Assembly (NCBI GenBank): GCA_949284685.1
Contig: CASDWE010000003.1
Span: forward strand, 92,612-156,611
Length of the DNA stretch: 64,000 nucleotides
DNA from: an uncultured bacterium
Lineage (GTDB): Bacteria; Bacillota_I; Bacilli_A; RFN20; CAG-826
Direction of reading: 5' to 3'
Below the pieces are notes generated by a model, which had not been told where the DNA came from, did not search any database, and saw nothing but the letters and a program-made list of their open reading frames with translations. Shown here piece by piece: positions 54,105-62,835 of this stretch (its first letter is position 1; every line of letters begins with the position of its first letter). Position numbers and translations under genes: made by a program.

Positions 54105-54123
54105 GTGGGCTGTCCCACTTATT
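54100..54123. terminator. Bidirectional terminator between DUF523 and M42 genes
   Basis: Perfect ten-base arms AATAAGTGGG/CCCACTTATT with loop CTGT; T-rich on both strands. It overlaps the DUF523 stop and abuts the convergent peptidase stop. Confidence 0.93.
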
Positions 54124-54124
54124 T

Positions 54125-55207
54125 TTAATTATATTTTGACATTTTTAATTTATTCAATGTTTCCTTATCGATTGCTTTTAAAACTTCTTTTAATAAATTA
54201 ACACAACTAATGTAGTCATCATAATTTATCATTGAAACATGACTATGAAAATAGCGGCATGGTAATGATATTGTCATCGTGATGACACCATCGCCAGTTG
54301 TATGTATATTTCCAGAATCAGTGCCACCTGCACTTAACATATCATAGCAATATTGAATATTATGTTTTTTTGCGATTTCTTCAACAAAATCAAACAATCC
54401 TCGATGTGCGATAACGCTTCCATCCATAACCGATAAGCAAACACCATTACCTAATTTTGCTGGGTCATTCGCGGAATTTGGTAAATCATAAGAAAAAGTA
54501 ACATCGATTGCAAAAGCTATATCTGGCTTAATTTTTTGAGCGGAAGTTTTTGCACCTCTTAATCCAACTTCCTCTTGAACAGTAAAAGCGTAAGCAACAT
54601 CACAATTTAATTGTTCGTTTTTTAATTCTTTTGCCGTAGTTATTAAACTTGCTACCCCGATTCGATCATCCCAGGCTTTTCCTAATAAAGTTTTTTTATC
54701 ATTCATAACACGGAATTCTTGATAAGGAGTAACACTATCGCCAACATTAATGCCTAAATCTAAAACCATTTTCTTATCTTTGACGCCTAAATCAAGATAC
54801 ATATCTTTTAAATCTAAAACTTTGTTTCTTTGTTCAGCACTCATCCCATGAGGTGGTTGTGCACCGCTGACGGCAAAATAAGTTTTTCCTTGTTTTGTAG
54901 TAATAACATAACTTTGATTAGGAATTATGTGGTTGTACCAACCACCAATATTTGTAATACGAATCAGACCGCTTTCTTCGATAGATTTAACTAAAAATCC
55001 TACTTCATCCATATGTGCACTTAACATAACTAATGGAACATTATCTTTATTAGTACGTTTATAGGCAATTAAACTACCTAAATTATCAAAATTTATTTCA
55101 TCTACAGAATCAGAAATTTCTTTTTTTACAAGTTTTGCGACATTTTTTTCAAATCCGGAAATACCATTAACTTCGCTAATTTCTTTTAAAAGTTTTAAAT
55201 CATCCAT
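54125..55207 (-). CDS. M42-family metalloaminopeptidase
   Basis: 360 residues. Dinuclear metal ligands visible in order: SAHMDEVGF (His, Asp), AWDDRIG, VQEEVGLRGA (catalytic Glu-Glu), AIDVTFS and CRYFHSHVS (final His). M42 enzymes (PepA/YsdC/FrvX type) are cytosolic dodecamers that trim peptides. Ribosome site AAGGAG. It is one base after the dUTPase gene on the same strand, so the two share a transcript with glgP. Confidence 0.95.
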   Translation of the reverse strand: MDDLKLLKEISEVNGISGFEKNVAKLVKKEISDSVDEINFDNLGSLIAYKRTNKDNVPLVMLSAHMDEVGFLVKSIEESGLIRITNIGGWYNHIIPNQSYVITTKQGKTYFAVSGAQPPHGMSAEQRNKVLDLKDMYLDLGVKDKKMVLDLGINVGDSVTPYQEFRVMNDKKTLLGKAWDDRIGVASLITTAKELKNEQLNCDVAYAFTVQEEVGLRGAKTSAQKIKPDIAFAIDVTFSYDLPNSANDPAKLGNGVCLSVMDGSVIAHRGLFDFVEEIAKKHNIQYCYDMLSAGGTDSGNIHTTGDGVITMTISLPCRYFHSHVSMINYDDYISCVNLLKEVLKAIDKETLNKLKMSKYN

Positions 55208-55208
55208 T

Positions 55209-55706
55209 TTAATAATTCTCCTTTTGTCTAATAAAATTAATTTCTAGTTTTTTAAGATAACCATTATAAATATCTTCTTTACTAAATTCTAGTTTTTTTC
55301 CAATTGTTAAAAAAGTTATAAACGCTTTTCGATAATTATCTTGATTATAATTATTTCTTAATAAGGATATATCTTGATATAAATTTAAAAATAAATCACA
55401 TAAATCTAAATCGCTATCTAAAAAAGGGAAAACTTTATTTTGACAATCAAGATCAATTCCTAAAGATAACAAAAAATGCAATCCATCGACATATTCTTCT
55501 AAAATAATACTTTTTTCACTCGGTTTTTTAAATGACCAATATTTGAAAATTCGCGTTTCATTTAAACATTCGCTAACTTCACAATAAAGAGCTAATAAAC
55601 GCTTATTTCTAGTATTAGAATAAGTGACATGATGTTTATCGATAATGTCTTGGTCTAGTTGTTTTTGAAAAGAAAATAATTTAGTTAAATCGATTGTATC
55701 ATTCAT
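55209..55706 (-). CDS. dut: Dimeric dUTP diphosphatase (all-alpha, MazG-like)
   Basis: 165 residues. All-alpha NTP pyrophosphatase fold: helix with ALYCEVSECLNETRIFKYWS (E-x-x-E-type metal ligands) and LEEYVDGLHFLLSLGID (E-x-x-D) match the dimeric dUTPase 2 family. It prevents uracil incorporation into DNA by hydrolysing dUTP. ATG 55706 lies two bases after the glgP stop, so nine upstream codons of the open frame are not used. Homology to a nucleotide pyrophosphatase with different specificity remains possible. Confidence 0.82.
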   Translation of the reverse strand: MNDTIDLTKLFSFQKQLDQDIIDKHHVTYSNTRNKRLLALYCEVSECLNETRIFKYWSFKKPSEKSIILEEYVDGLHFLLSLGIDLDCQNKVFPFLDSDLDLCDLFLNLYQDISLLRNNYNQDNYRKAFITFLTIGKKLEFSKEDIYNGYLKKLEINFIRQKENY

Positions 55707-55708
55707 AA

Positions 55709-58135
55709 TCAATATAATTTTTCTAAATGCCAAATATCGTTAACATATTGTTCGATTGTACGATCAGAAGAGAAAAATCCGCTGCTGGCAATATTTATAA
55801 GTGACATCTTTTGCCAATGTTTTTGATCTTGATATAATTTGGAAATTCTTTCTTGGGCTTTTTGATAACCATCAAAATCTTTTAAAATATAATAAATATC
55901 TTTATGATACATGACCTCGTCAAAAATCATTCTAAAACGATCTTGATGATAACCTACCCATGGTCCGTTAAACAAGGAATCCATAATTGATTTTACGCGA
56001 TAATCGCTATTATAAACATCCCATGGATTATATTCCCCTGTCTCATTTAAATGTTCAATTTCTTTATCTTTTAAACCAAAAATAACGCAATTTTCTTCCC
56101 CGGCTGCATCTTTGATTTCAATATTTGCACCATCTAAAGTTCCAAGAGTAATTGCCCCATTCATCATTAATTTCATATTTGAAGTACCGCTTGCTTCTTT
56201 TCCGGCAGTTGATATTTGTTCAGATATATCAGCACTTGGAATAATTAATTCAGCAAGAGTAACTCCATAATTTTCAATAAAGACTACTTTCATGTATTTA
56301 GAAATTTCATCATCATTATTTATTACATCCGCGACCGCTAAAATTAATTCGATAATTTTTTTAGCATAGTCATAACTAGGCGCGGCTTTTGCTCCAAATA
56401 TGAAAGTATGAGGAAAAATTTTAAATGAAGGATCATCTTTCATTCTTTGATATAAATAAATAATATGGAAAACATTTAATAATTGTCTTTTATAAGCGTG
56501 AAGGCGTTTAATTTGCACATCAAAAATACTATGTGGATCAACGTCAATACCATTATGTTCTTTGATATATTTTGCTAATTTTACTTTGTTTTCATATTTG
56601 ATTTCCGCTAATTTATTTAATACTTCTTCATCATCTTGATATTCTTTAAATTTAGCAATATCTTTAAAATGTGTAATCCAGTTATTTCCAATTTTACTAG
56701 AAATCAATTTTGCTAATTCATTATTACAATTTAATAACCAGCGGCGATGAGTGACACCATTAGTCTTGTTATTAAATTTTTCAGGCATATATTTATAAAA
56801 TTCTTTAAAAGTAATGTTTTCTAAAATATGTGTATGAAGAGCGGCGACACCATTAACAGAAAAGCAAGTATAAATTGCTAAATTTGTCATATGGATTTGA
56901 CCATCTTTAATAATAGCCATCGCATATTTCATCGCATCATCTAATCCAGCATTATTCATTTCAAGATTGAAACGACGATTGATTTCTTCAATAATCATAA
57001 AACATCTTGGAATTAGTTGTTGAACATAACGAATTGGCCATTTTTCAAGAGCTTCGACCATAACAGTGTGGTTAGTGTATGCCATAGTTTTTGTAGTTTG
57101 AGCCCAAGCTTCATCCCAGCCAAAACCATATTCATCCATTAAAAGACGCATCATTTCTGGAATCGCCAATATTGGATGTGTGTCATTTAATTGAATAACA
57201 ACTTTATCAGAAAAATTATCTAAAGTTCCATAATGGGATAAATGTGATTTTAAAGCACATTGCATTCCTGCTGAAACTAAAAAATATTGTTGTCTTAATC
57301 TTAAAATACGTCCGTGTTCGGTTGAATCATCTGGATAAAGACCATGACACAATTCTTTCAAAGTTAATAAATAATCATCAAAACTTTGATTTTTTGGAAG
57401 ATTTTCTGGAGATGGTTCCGCTGACCAAAGTCTTAAAGTATTGCAAACATGATTTTTATAACCAATAATTGAAACATCGTATGGAACCGCTCTAACACAG
57501 ACAGGATTAACAGTTCTTAAAGCGTATTCACCATTTGGTTTTAAATATGTTTCGGGTGTGCCATAAAATTTAACTTCGACAGCGTGTTTAGCCTTTTTGA
57601 CTTCCCAAACATATCCGTTTGATAACCATTGATCTGGTAGTTCTTTTTGCTTTCCATCCACTATTTTTTGACGGAAAAAACCATAGTCGTAGCGGATACA
57701 ATTTCCATGACCTGGATAACCTAATGAAGCGATTGAATCTAAAAAACAAGCGGCAAGACGACCGAGTCCACCATTACCCAAACCAGCATCAGTTTCCATT
57801 TCTTCTAATTCGTGAATATTTATTCCAAAATCTTTTAAACCGTCTTTAGCAACTTTATAAATACCCATGTTCATCATATTATTAATAAGCAATCGACCAA
57901 TTAAAAATTCCATTGAAAAATATATTAATTGTTTCTTTTGTTTGCTAACGATAGTGTTATGGGTATGTCTCCAATCAAAGTTAGCATAATCACGAACCAT
58001 TTCTCCTAAAACGTCGTAGCGCTCAATAATTTGGCTTTCTTTAACTTCTACACCATATTTTTCAATCATTCTTTCTTGATATTCCCGTTTAAAATCTTCC
58101 TTGGTTTTAAACATATTCATACCTTCATATTTCAT
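55709..58135 (-). CDS. glgP: Glycogen/starch phosphorylase
   Basis: 808 residues, full length. Landmarks: YFSMEFLIGRLL, DAGLGNGGLGRLAACFLDS, NDTHP, HTHILENITFK, RRWLLNCN, and the pyridoxal-phosphate lysine region EASGTSNMKLMMNGA followed by LGTLDGANIEI. It releases glucose 1-phosphate from alpha-1,4 glucans. It follows glgB on the same strand (78 bases). ATG 58135 has AGGAG eleven bases before; ATGs at codons 6 and 8 are alternatives. No glgA or glgC is in the window, so glucan may be made elsewhere or taken up. Confidence 0.97.
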   Translation of the reverse strand: MKYEGMNMFKTKEDFKREYQERMIEKYGVEVKESQIIERYDVLGEMVRDYANFDWRHTHNTIVSKQKKQLIYFSMEFLIGRLLINNMMNMGIYKVAKDGLKDFGINIHELEEMETDAGLGNGGLGRLAACFLDSIASLGYPGHGNCIRYDYGFFRQKIVDGKQKELPDQWLSNGYVWEVKKAKHAVEVKFYGTPETYLKPNGEYALRTVNPVCVRAVPYDVSIIGYKNHVCNTLRLWSAEPSPENLPKNQSFDDYLLTLKELCHGLYPDDSTEHGRILRLRQQYFLVSAGMQCALKSHLSHYGTLDNFSDKVVIQLNDTHPILAIPEMMRLLMDEYGFGWDEAWAQTTKTMAYTNHTVMVEALEKWPIRYVQQLIPRCFMIIEEINRRFNLEMNNAGLDDAMKYAMAIIKDGQIHMTNLAIYTCFSVNGVAALHTHILENITFKEFYKYMPEKFNNKTNGVTHRRWLLNCNNELAKLISSKIGNNWITHFKDIAKFKEYQDDEEVLNKLAEIKYENKVKLAKYIKEHNGIDVDPHSIFDVQIKRLHAYKRQLLNVFHIIYLYQRMKDDPSFKIFPHTFIFGAKAAPSYDYAKKIIELILAVADVINNDDEISKYMKVVFIENYGVTLAELIIPSADISEQISTAGKEASGTSNMKLMMNGAITLGTLDGANIEIKDAAGEENCVIFGLKDKEIEHLNETGEYNPWDVYNSDYRVKSIMDSLFNGPWVGYHQDRFRMIFDEVMYHKDIYYILKDFDGYQKAQERISKLYQDQKHWQKMSLINIASSGFFSSDRTIEQYVNDIWHLEKLY

Positions 58136-58213
58136 ATAATTATTGTCTCCTTTTTATACACACAAAAATAATATATCTTATTTTTATTAATTTATAAATT
58201 AAAACTAATTAAT

Positions 58214-60055
58214 TTATTTAATCTTTTTAAATATGCACGCTCCAAAACTAGCTAGTTTAATAGTCATATGATATGGTTTATTTTCCATCCCATATGGATA
58301 TGTTTTTAATGGGAGGCCATTATAATTATTTCTTCCAGCGTATACATCTTTATCAGAATTAAATATTTCTTCAAATTCACCTTCAACAAGCATTGGAATA
58401 TCATAATATTCATAATAATTAGGTGTCATATTAAAAACAAACACTAATGTCTCGCCGGCATAACTTCTTTGAAAAGCAAAAATACTTTGATTGGAATTAT
58501 CCACCATAAGCCAAGTAAAATGACTTGGATTATATTCTTCCATATACATGGCTTTTTCATGACGATAAATAAGATTTAAATCACGAATTAAGCGAGAAAT
58601 CGAATCATGAATTGGAAATGATTTTAAATTCCATGGTAAAGATTTATTTTCGTTCCATTCATCAAAGGAGGCTAATTCATTACCCATGAAATTTAATTTT
58701 TTTCCAGGATGAGCAAATTGATAAGTATATAAATTTCTTAATATGGCAAATTTATCATCATAACTTCCCCACAATTTATTAATTAATGTTCCCTTACCAT
58801 GAACTACTTCATCATGAGAAAATGGTAATAAAAAGTTTTCACTATAAAAATAAGCCATCGAAAAAGTTAATTTGTTATGATCATATTTTTTATAAATTGG
58901 ATCTAATGAATAATATTTTAATGTATCATTCATCCAGCCCAAATCCCATTTATAATCAAAACCTAAACCGCCATATTCTAATCCTTTGGTGACACCACCA
59001 TAATCGGAACTATCTTCAGCAATCATCATAACATTATTATGATTGATATGCATTTTTCCATTTAAACGTTTGACAAATTCGATCGCTCCTTGGTTTGGAC
59101 CATTAGATTTATCGCCGTTATGGAAAATAATATTACTAACAGCGTCAACTCTTATACCATCAAAATGGAAATAATTAACAAAATAATCCATCGCACTAAT
59201 TAAAAAACTGCGAACTGGATCTTTGCCTAAGTCAAACATCAATGAACCCCATGGCGAAATTCTCCATTCACCATCATATTCATATAAACAAGTCCCATCA
59301 TATTGTGATAAGGCAAAATTATCATTTGCAAAATGAACAGGAGCAAAATCTAAAATGACACCGATACCAGCTTGATGCATACGATCAACAAAACTCATTA
59401 GTTGCATTGGATTACCATATCTTGAATCAACGCTATAAAAACCAGTTGCTTGATATCCCCAACTTCCATCAAAAGGGTATTGAGTTATAGGCATAATTTC
59501 AATATGAGTGAATCCCAATCCTTTAACATAAGGTATGAGATAATCAGCGATTTCTTCATAACTTAAATATCTGCCATCAACTTGTCCTTTCCATGAGCCT
59601 AAATGCATTTCATAAATTGACATGGGAGAATCAAAATTACGATTTCTTTTATTCAACCATTCATCATCGTGCCAAGCAAAATTTCTAATATCGAACAATC
59701 TTGAACAAGTTCCAGGACGATATTCACTAAAAAAAGCAAAAGGATCAGCTTTATCAACATATTGACCTTTTGCATTTTTGAAATGAAATTTATAAGATTG
59801 ATAATTTGTTAAATTTTCAATAAAAGTTTCAAATACTCCACATTCATCAACTTTATCCATTTTATTTTTAGTAACATCCCAATTATTAAATTCACCAATA
59901 ACTGAAACATCACTTGCCATCGGAGCGTATAATCTAAAAATAACTCCATCAACTTTTTTTCTACCTTTTTTAATTGTTACAAAATGGGCACCAAAATATT
60001 CATAAGCATTATGACATTGACCCATTAAGTAATCGTATAATAACCCATATGCCAT
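58214..60055 (-). CDS. glgB: 1,4-alpha-glucan (glycogen) branching enzyme
   Basis: 613 residues. N-terminal CBM48 (GVIFRLYAPMASDVSVIGEFNNWD), GH13 catalytic barrel with DGIRVDAVSNI (nucleophile Asp), MIAEDSSDYG (acid/base Glu) and FSHDEVVHGKGTL (third acid), then a C-terminal beta domain. It creates alpha-1,6 branches. Ribosome site GAGAGG. An AT-rich perfect palindrome (60088-60108) sits about where its -35 region would be. First gene of glgB-glgP-dut-M42. Confidence 0.97.
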   Translation of the reverse strand: MAYGLLYDYLMGQCHNAYEYFGAHFVTIKKGRKKVDGVIFRLYAPMASDVSVIGEFNNWDVTKNKMDKVDECGVFETFIENLTNYQSYKFHFKNAKGQYVDKADPFAFFSEYRPGTCSRLFDIRNFAWHDDEWLNKRNRNFDSPMSIYEMHLGSWKGQVDGRYLSYEEIADYLIPYVKGLGFTHIEIMPITQYPFDGSWGYQATGFYSVDSRYGNPMQLMSFVDRMHQAGIGVILDFAPVHFANDNFALSQYDGTCLYEYDGEWRISPWGSLMFDLGKDPVRSFLISAMDYFVNYFHFDGIRVDAVSNIIFHNGDKSNGPNQGAIEFVKRLNGKMHINHNNVMMIAEDSSDYGGVTKGLEYGGLGFDYKWDLGWMNDTLKYYSLDPIYKKYDHNKLTFSMAYFYSENFLLPFSHDEVVHGKGTLINKLWGSYDDKFAILRNLYTYQFAHPGKKLNFMGNELASFDEWNENKSLPWNLKSFPIHDSISRLIRDLNLIYRHEKAMYMEEYNPSHFTWLMVDNSNQSIFAFQRSYAGETLVFVFNMTPNYYEYYDIPMLVEGEFEEIFNSDKDVYAGRNNYNGLPLKTYPYGMENKPYHMTIKLASFGACIFKKIK

Positions 60056-60087
60056 AATAAAAATCCTCTCTCATTATTTATAATAGC

Positions 60088-60108
60088 ATTAAAAATTGAA
60101 TTTTTAAT
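60088..60108. promoter_or_regulatory. Perfect 21-base palindrome upstream of glgB
   Basis: ATTAAAAATT-G-AATTTTTAAT, immediately upstream of a possible -10 (TATAAA on the minus strand). Could be an operator for glgB or just an AT-rich stem; nothing else distinguishes these. Confidence 0.45.
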
Positions 60109-60145
60109 AAAAAGAAAAGATTAATTGCAATTTTTTTAAAAAAAT

Positions 60146-60511
60146 TTAAGATATAACATTTAAACCAGAAGCATGATTACCATCCCAAGTAATGGCTTTG
60201 ATATTTGGACGCCAACCAGAATGTAACCCATAATCATTGCTCGGGTTGCTCCAATTATTCCTATTTTTACAATTGAATGCGCAGACCGTTGGGAAAGTAT
60301 TCATTCCTAAATCTTGTCTTGGCATCCATTTCCATAAAAATTTAGATGATGTTATATCTGGCGTCATTTTATAATATTCGGTTTCGGTCCAATTTACATT
60401 GTTATAATTTTCATCATTCATTGAACCAACAACATAAGCATAACTATAATCATTTGCCTTGGCCTTTGCGACCGATTTGGAAGTTCCGGCGACCGAGGAT
60501 TTCGCTAGCCT
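60146..60511 (-). pseudogene. Truncated C-terminal fragment of a secreted, carbohydrate-binding-like protein
   Basis: An open minus frame of about 121 codons with no start before ATG 60421, closed upstream by TGA (60512-60514). From 60455 down it encodes an aromatic-rich, beta-type sequence (YSYAYVVGSMNDEN, WTETEYYKMTPD, FLWKWMPRQDLG, SGWRPNIKAITWDG) that resembles a sugar-binding beta-sandwich such as starch-binding modules. Only the last domain is left. The upstream 20 codons (AKSSVAGTSKSVAKAKAND) belong to the GC-rich island. Either a gene broken by that insert, or a 91-residue protein on its own; the family call is weak. Confidence 0.45.
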
Positions 60512-60575
60512 TCAACTTCGAAGGCAAGGATTCGGTTGTGGCGTATAAACGAGTTAACGCCCCCCCGTATGTCAA
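60450..60575 (-). repeat. GC-rich island, possible short repeat element
   Basis: By hand count 60 of 110 bases at 60461-60570 are G or C, about twice the surroundings. It contains a seven-C run (60560-60566), a 6-base inverted repeat GCCTTC/GAAGGC and a direct repeat GCGACCGA (60468, 60489). The minus strand is open in a second frame from TTG 60575 to TGA 60450 (41 residues, LTYGGALTRLYATTESLPSK...). Two overlapping open frames and the foreign composition suggest a dispersed repeat or small mobile element. Confidence 0.5.
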
Positions 60576-60701
60576 GATTTTTTTTATTTTCCTGCAACTA
60601 GACTACGTTATTAGCATTATGAAAGTTAAAAAAAATGTTATGTTTTGTTCACAAACAAAAAAAGAATATGTTCTTGGTTTTTTAGTTTATTATTTTATAA
60701 T
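60576..60701. other. AT-rich spacer beside the island
   Basis: No gene seen. A weak minus-strand stem AAGAA/TTCTT with a long T-run (about 60650-60685) may terminate the lipoprotein transcript. Confidence 0.35.
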
Positions 60702-61955
60702 TTAGCTTAAAATCGTTACTAATTTATCAAAATTGGCTTCATTATTATATCTAACACTAATATTTTGTTGTCGTGTGGTGTTTTCATATATATTTATTCT
60801 TTGAATCATTAAATATCCTAATCTAATGTCTATATCAATAGGAGAACTATTTGCTCCATTTGGGTCGGCTTGAATAGTAATAACATGACCATTAACATTA
60901 CTGCGCAAATTTTTATATTCTCGGCTCAACAATTCTCGATTAGTGTGACTAAATATTGTTAGTTGATTGAAAATAGACATAAATTTTTGATTATAAAATG
61001 ATAAAGCATCGTTATTAGTGTAAGACAAATTGCTATATTGCCCATTAAAACTATCATAATAATAATATGAATAACGATCAGGATTATCTTTTTTTACTAA
61101 CAATTCTTCAATTTTTTTATCACCCATTTGATAAAGATGATGATAATAGATATCATTGCTAGTATTATCAAATTGATATGTTATATGTGCATCATTATTA
61201 AAATCACGACCGACATAATTAATTTTATTAATACATAAAGAACTGCTGGCAATTTCAAATAATTTAGAAAGCGTGATAATATCTTGTACGTTTGTCGTTT
61301 GATATGTTTTGCTATTGGCTAACATATCTTTTTTGTTGATTATCACATTATAAGAAATAGTTTCCTCATAGTTATTAAGATTATCAACATATTTGACAAG
61401 TGCTTGATTTTCTTTATCTAAATAATAAATAGAATCAATATTTTCACCACTTATTGTTATTTTGAATATATTATTATTTTCAATTTCATAATTGATATTG
61501 TAATTGTTTTGATTAGAAACGATATATTGATAACAATCGTAAGCTTTTCTTTGCAAAGATAAATAAGTCATCGATGATAAACGATTAGCTTGATATTCGA
61601 TATAATCGTTATTTAAAAAGACCGGCGGCAAATAGTCATCAATATAATAAATGCCATATAGAGTGCTTTTAAACATTAGATAAGCACTGAAATCTATTGC
61701 TCCTTCGATTGGCAAATTAGAATATAAATACGAATCAGATTTACTATAATCCATATTATATGATGAAATTATGTTGTTGTTTTCATCAAAATATTTAATA
61801 TTATATGAAAAGCTATCATAAAAAATATTATTTGAAAGAAAACTATCATTAGAAAAACTATTAAGAAATTCATCTTTATCAGAAGGAATTGTATTATTAC
61901 ATCCGCTTAAAAGCAAACTAGATAAAACAAGTAAAGATAAATATTTTGTTTTCAT
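60702..61955 (-). CDS. Predicted lipoprotein of unknown function
   Basis: About 417 residues. Type II signal peptide MKTKYLSLLVLSSLLLSGCNN with lipobox LSGC, then a large Tyr/Asn/Ser-rich extracellular domain of mixed strands and no recognised family. Similar lipoproteins that carry lipid or heme (LolA/LppX-like folds) have such composition, but no motif confirms it. ATG 61955 is preferred; TATAAT ends ten bases before it (four before the alternative ATG 61961), again leaving almost no leader. Confidence 0.65.
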   Translation of the reverse strand: MKTKYLSLLVLSSLLLSGCNNTIPSDKDEFLNSFSNDSFLSNNIFYDSFSYNIKYFDENNNIISSYNMDYSKSDSYLYSNLPIEGAIDFSAYLMFKSTLYGIYYIDDYLPPVFLNNDYIEYQANRLSSMTYLSLQRKAYDCYQYIVSNQNNYNINYEIENNNIFKITISGENIDSIYYLDKENQALVKYVDNLNNYEETISYNVIINKKDMLANSKTYQTTNVQDIITLSKLFEIASSSLCINKINYVGRDFNNDAHITYQFDNTSNDIYYHHLYQMGDKKIEELLVKKDNPDRYSYYYYDSFNGQYSNLSYTNNDALSFYNQKFMSIFNQLTIFSHTNRELLSREYKNLRSNVNGHVITIQADPNGANSSPIDIDIRLGYLMIQRINIYENTTRQQNISVRYNNEANFDKLVTILS

Positions 61956-61997
61956 ATACATAAAAATTATAACACAGCAAACAATATTTAAATTTAT

Positions 61998-62621
61998 TTA
62001 ATAATAATATCTTTCTTTGGCAAGAATAAAAGGATAACACGCAAATACAATTGGTAAGCAAATCATCTCGGCAACTGTATAAATTATAATAATAACAATT
62101 GAAAATATACTAGTGACATCACCACTAAAATCAAAAAATATAATCAAAGTCGTTAAATTATAAATGCCAAGTCCTAACGCGGCAACGCCAAAAATAATAC
62201 CAATTACTTTTAAAGTGGTTAAATATTTTTTATTTCTATTTTTAGTTTCTAAAAGCATAAAAATAAAATAAACGACCGCTAATAAGGCAATAATTGAAGG
62301 GAATATAATGCTCAAGGAAAATATTGATTCAATATAATCAAAAATTAAAGGAATAATATAATCACATAACAAAAGAGAAAATAAAGCAGAAAACGCATAA
62401 CCAAAATTCAATTTTGATTTTTTAAAATAAAAGGCAATAAATAAATAAAAAGCAACGCTAATAATTAAAGAAAAAGCATCAACAATTACTGCTTGTGCAT
62501 TGCCAAGATTATTAAAAATAAGCATTATTAATGACACTACTTGGAGTAGTGCTAACATTAATGAGGTAATAAATCCAAATAGTGCAAAATTGTTTCTATT
62601 CAAAATTTTATTAAATTTCAT
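61998..62621 (-). CDS. Polytopic membrane protein of unknown function
   Basis: 207 residues with about six hydrophobic segments (starting FALFGFITSLMLALLQVVSLIMLIF) separated by short basic loops; the C-terminus ends ILAKERYYY. No family recognised. The ATG follows a perfect TATAAT by seven bases and has no ribosome site, so its mRNA should be leaderless. It stands between a lipoprotein gene on the same strand and a divergent secreted-protein gene. Confidence 0.65.
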   Translation of the reverse strand: MKFNKILNRNNFALFGFITSLMLALLQVVSLIMLIFNNLGNAQAVIVDAFSLIISVAFYLFIAFYFKKSKLNFGYAFSALFSLLLCDYIIPLIFDYIESIFSLSIIFPSIIALLAVVYFIFMLLETKNRNKKYLTTLKVIGIIFGVAALGLGIYNLTTLIIFFDFSGDVTSIFSIVIIIIYTVAEMICLPIVFACYPFILAKERYYY

Positions 62622-62628
62622 GCTTGCA

Positions 62629-62634
62629 ATTATA
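62629..62634 (-). promoter_or_regulatory. -10 element (TATAAT) of the membrane-protein gene, leaderless type
   Basis: TATAAT, then TGCAAGC, then ATG at 62621. Possible -35 TTAATT. Transcript start should fall on or within one base of the start codon. Confidence 0.65.
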
Positions 62635-62777
62635 ATACAAATAAAGCTTTAAATTAATATAAAAAAGTGAAAAAGATATAAAATAAAAAGAAAACGTCCA
62701 AATTGTTATTCTTTTTTTGTTTATATTAATTACCTTACTAGATGATCGGAAATGCCGGTTAACTAATCAATTTGCGT

Positions 62778-62806
62778 TTGTGCATTGTGTTGATATGTGT
62801 TATATT
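62778..62806 (+). promoter_or_regulatory. Promoter of the secreted-protein gene
   Basis: TTGTGC (62778-62783), 17-base spacer, TATATT (62801-62806). Gives a leader of about 22 bases with GAGGG before the ATG, so this neighbour uses a normal leader. Confidence 0.6.
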
Positions 62807-62835
62807 TATGAAAAGAATATTTATGAGGGAAAAAT

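Noticed and set aside
60346..60705. 119-residue plus-strand open frame
   Set aside because: It runs antisense through the truncated gene and the GC-rich island, has no ribosome site, and its composition is incoherent.
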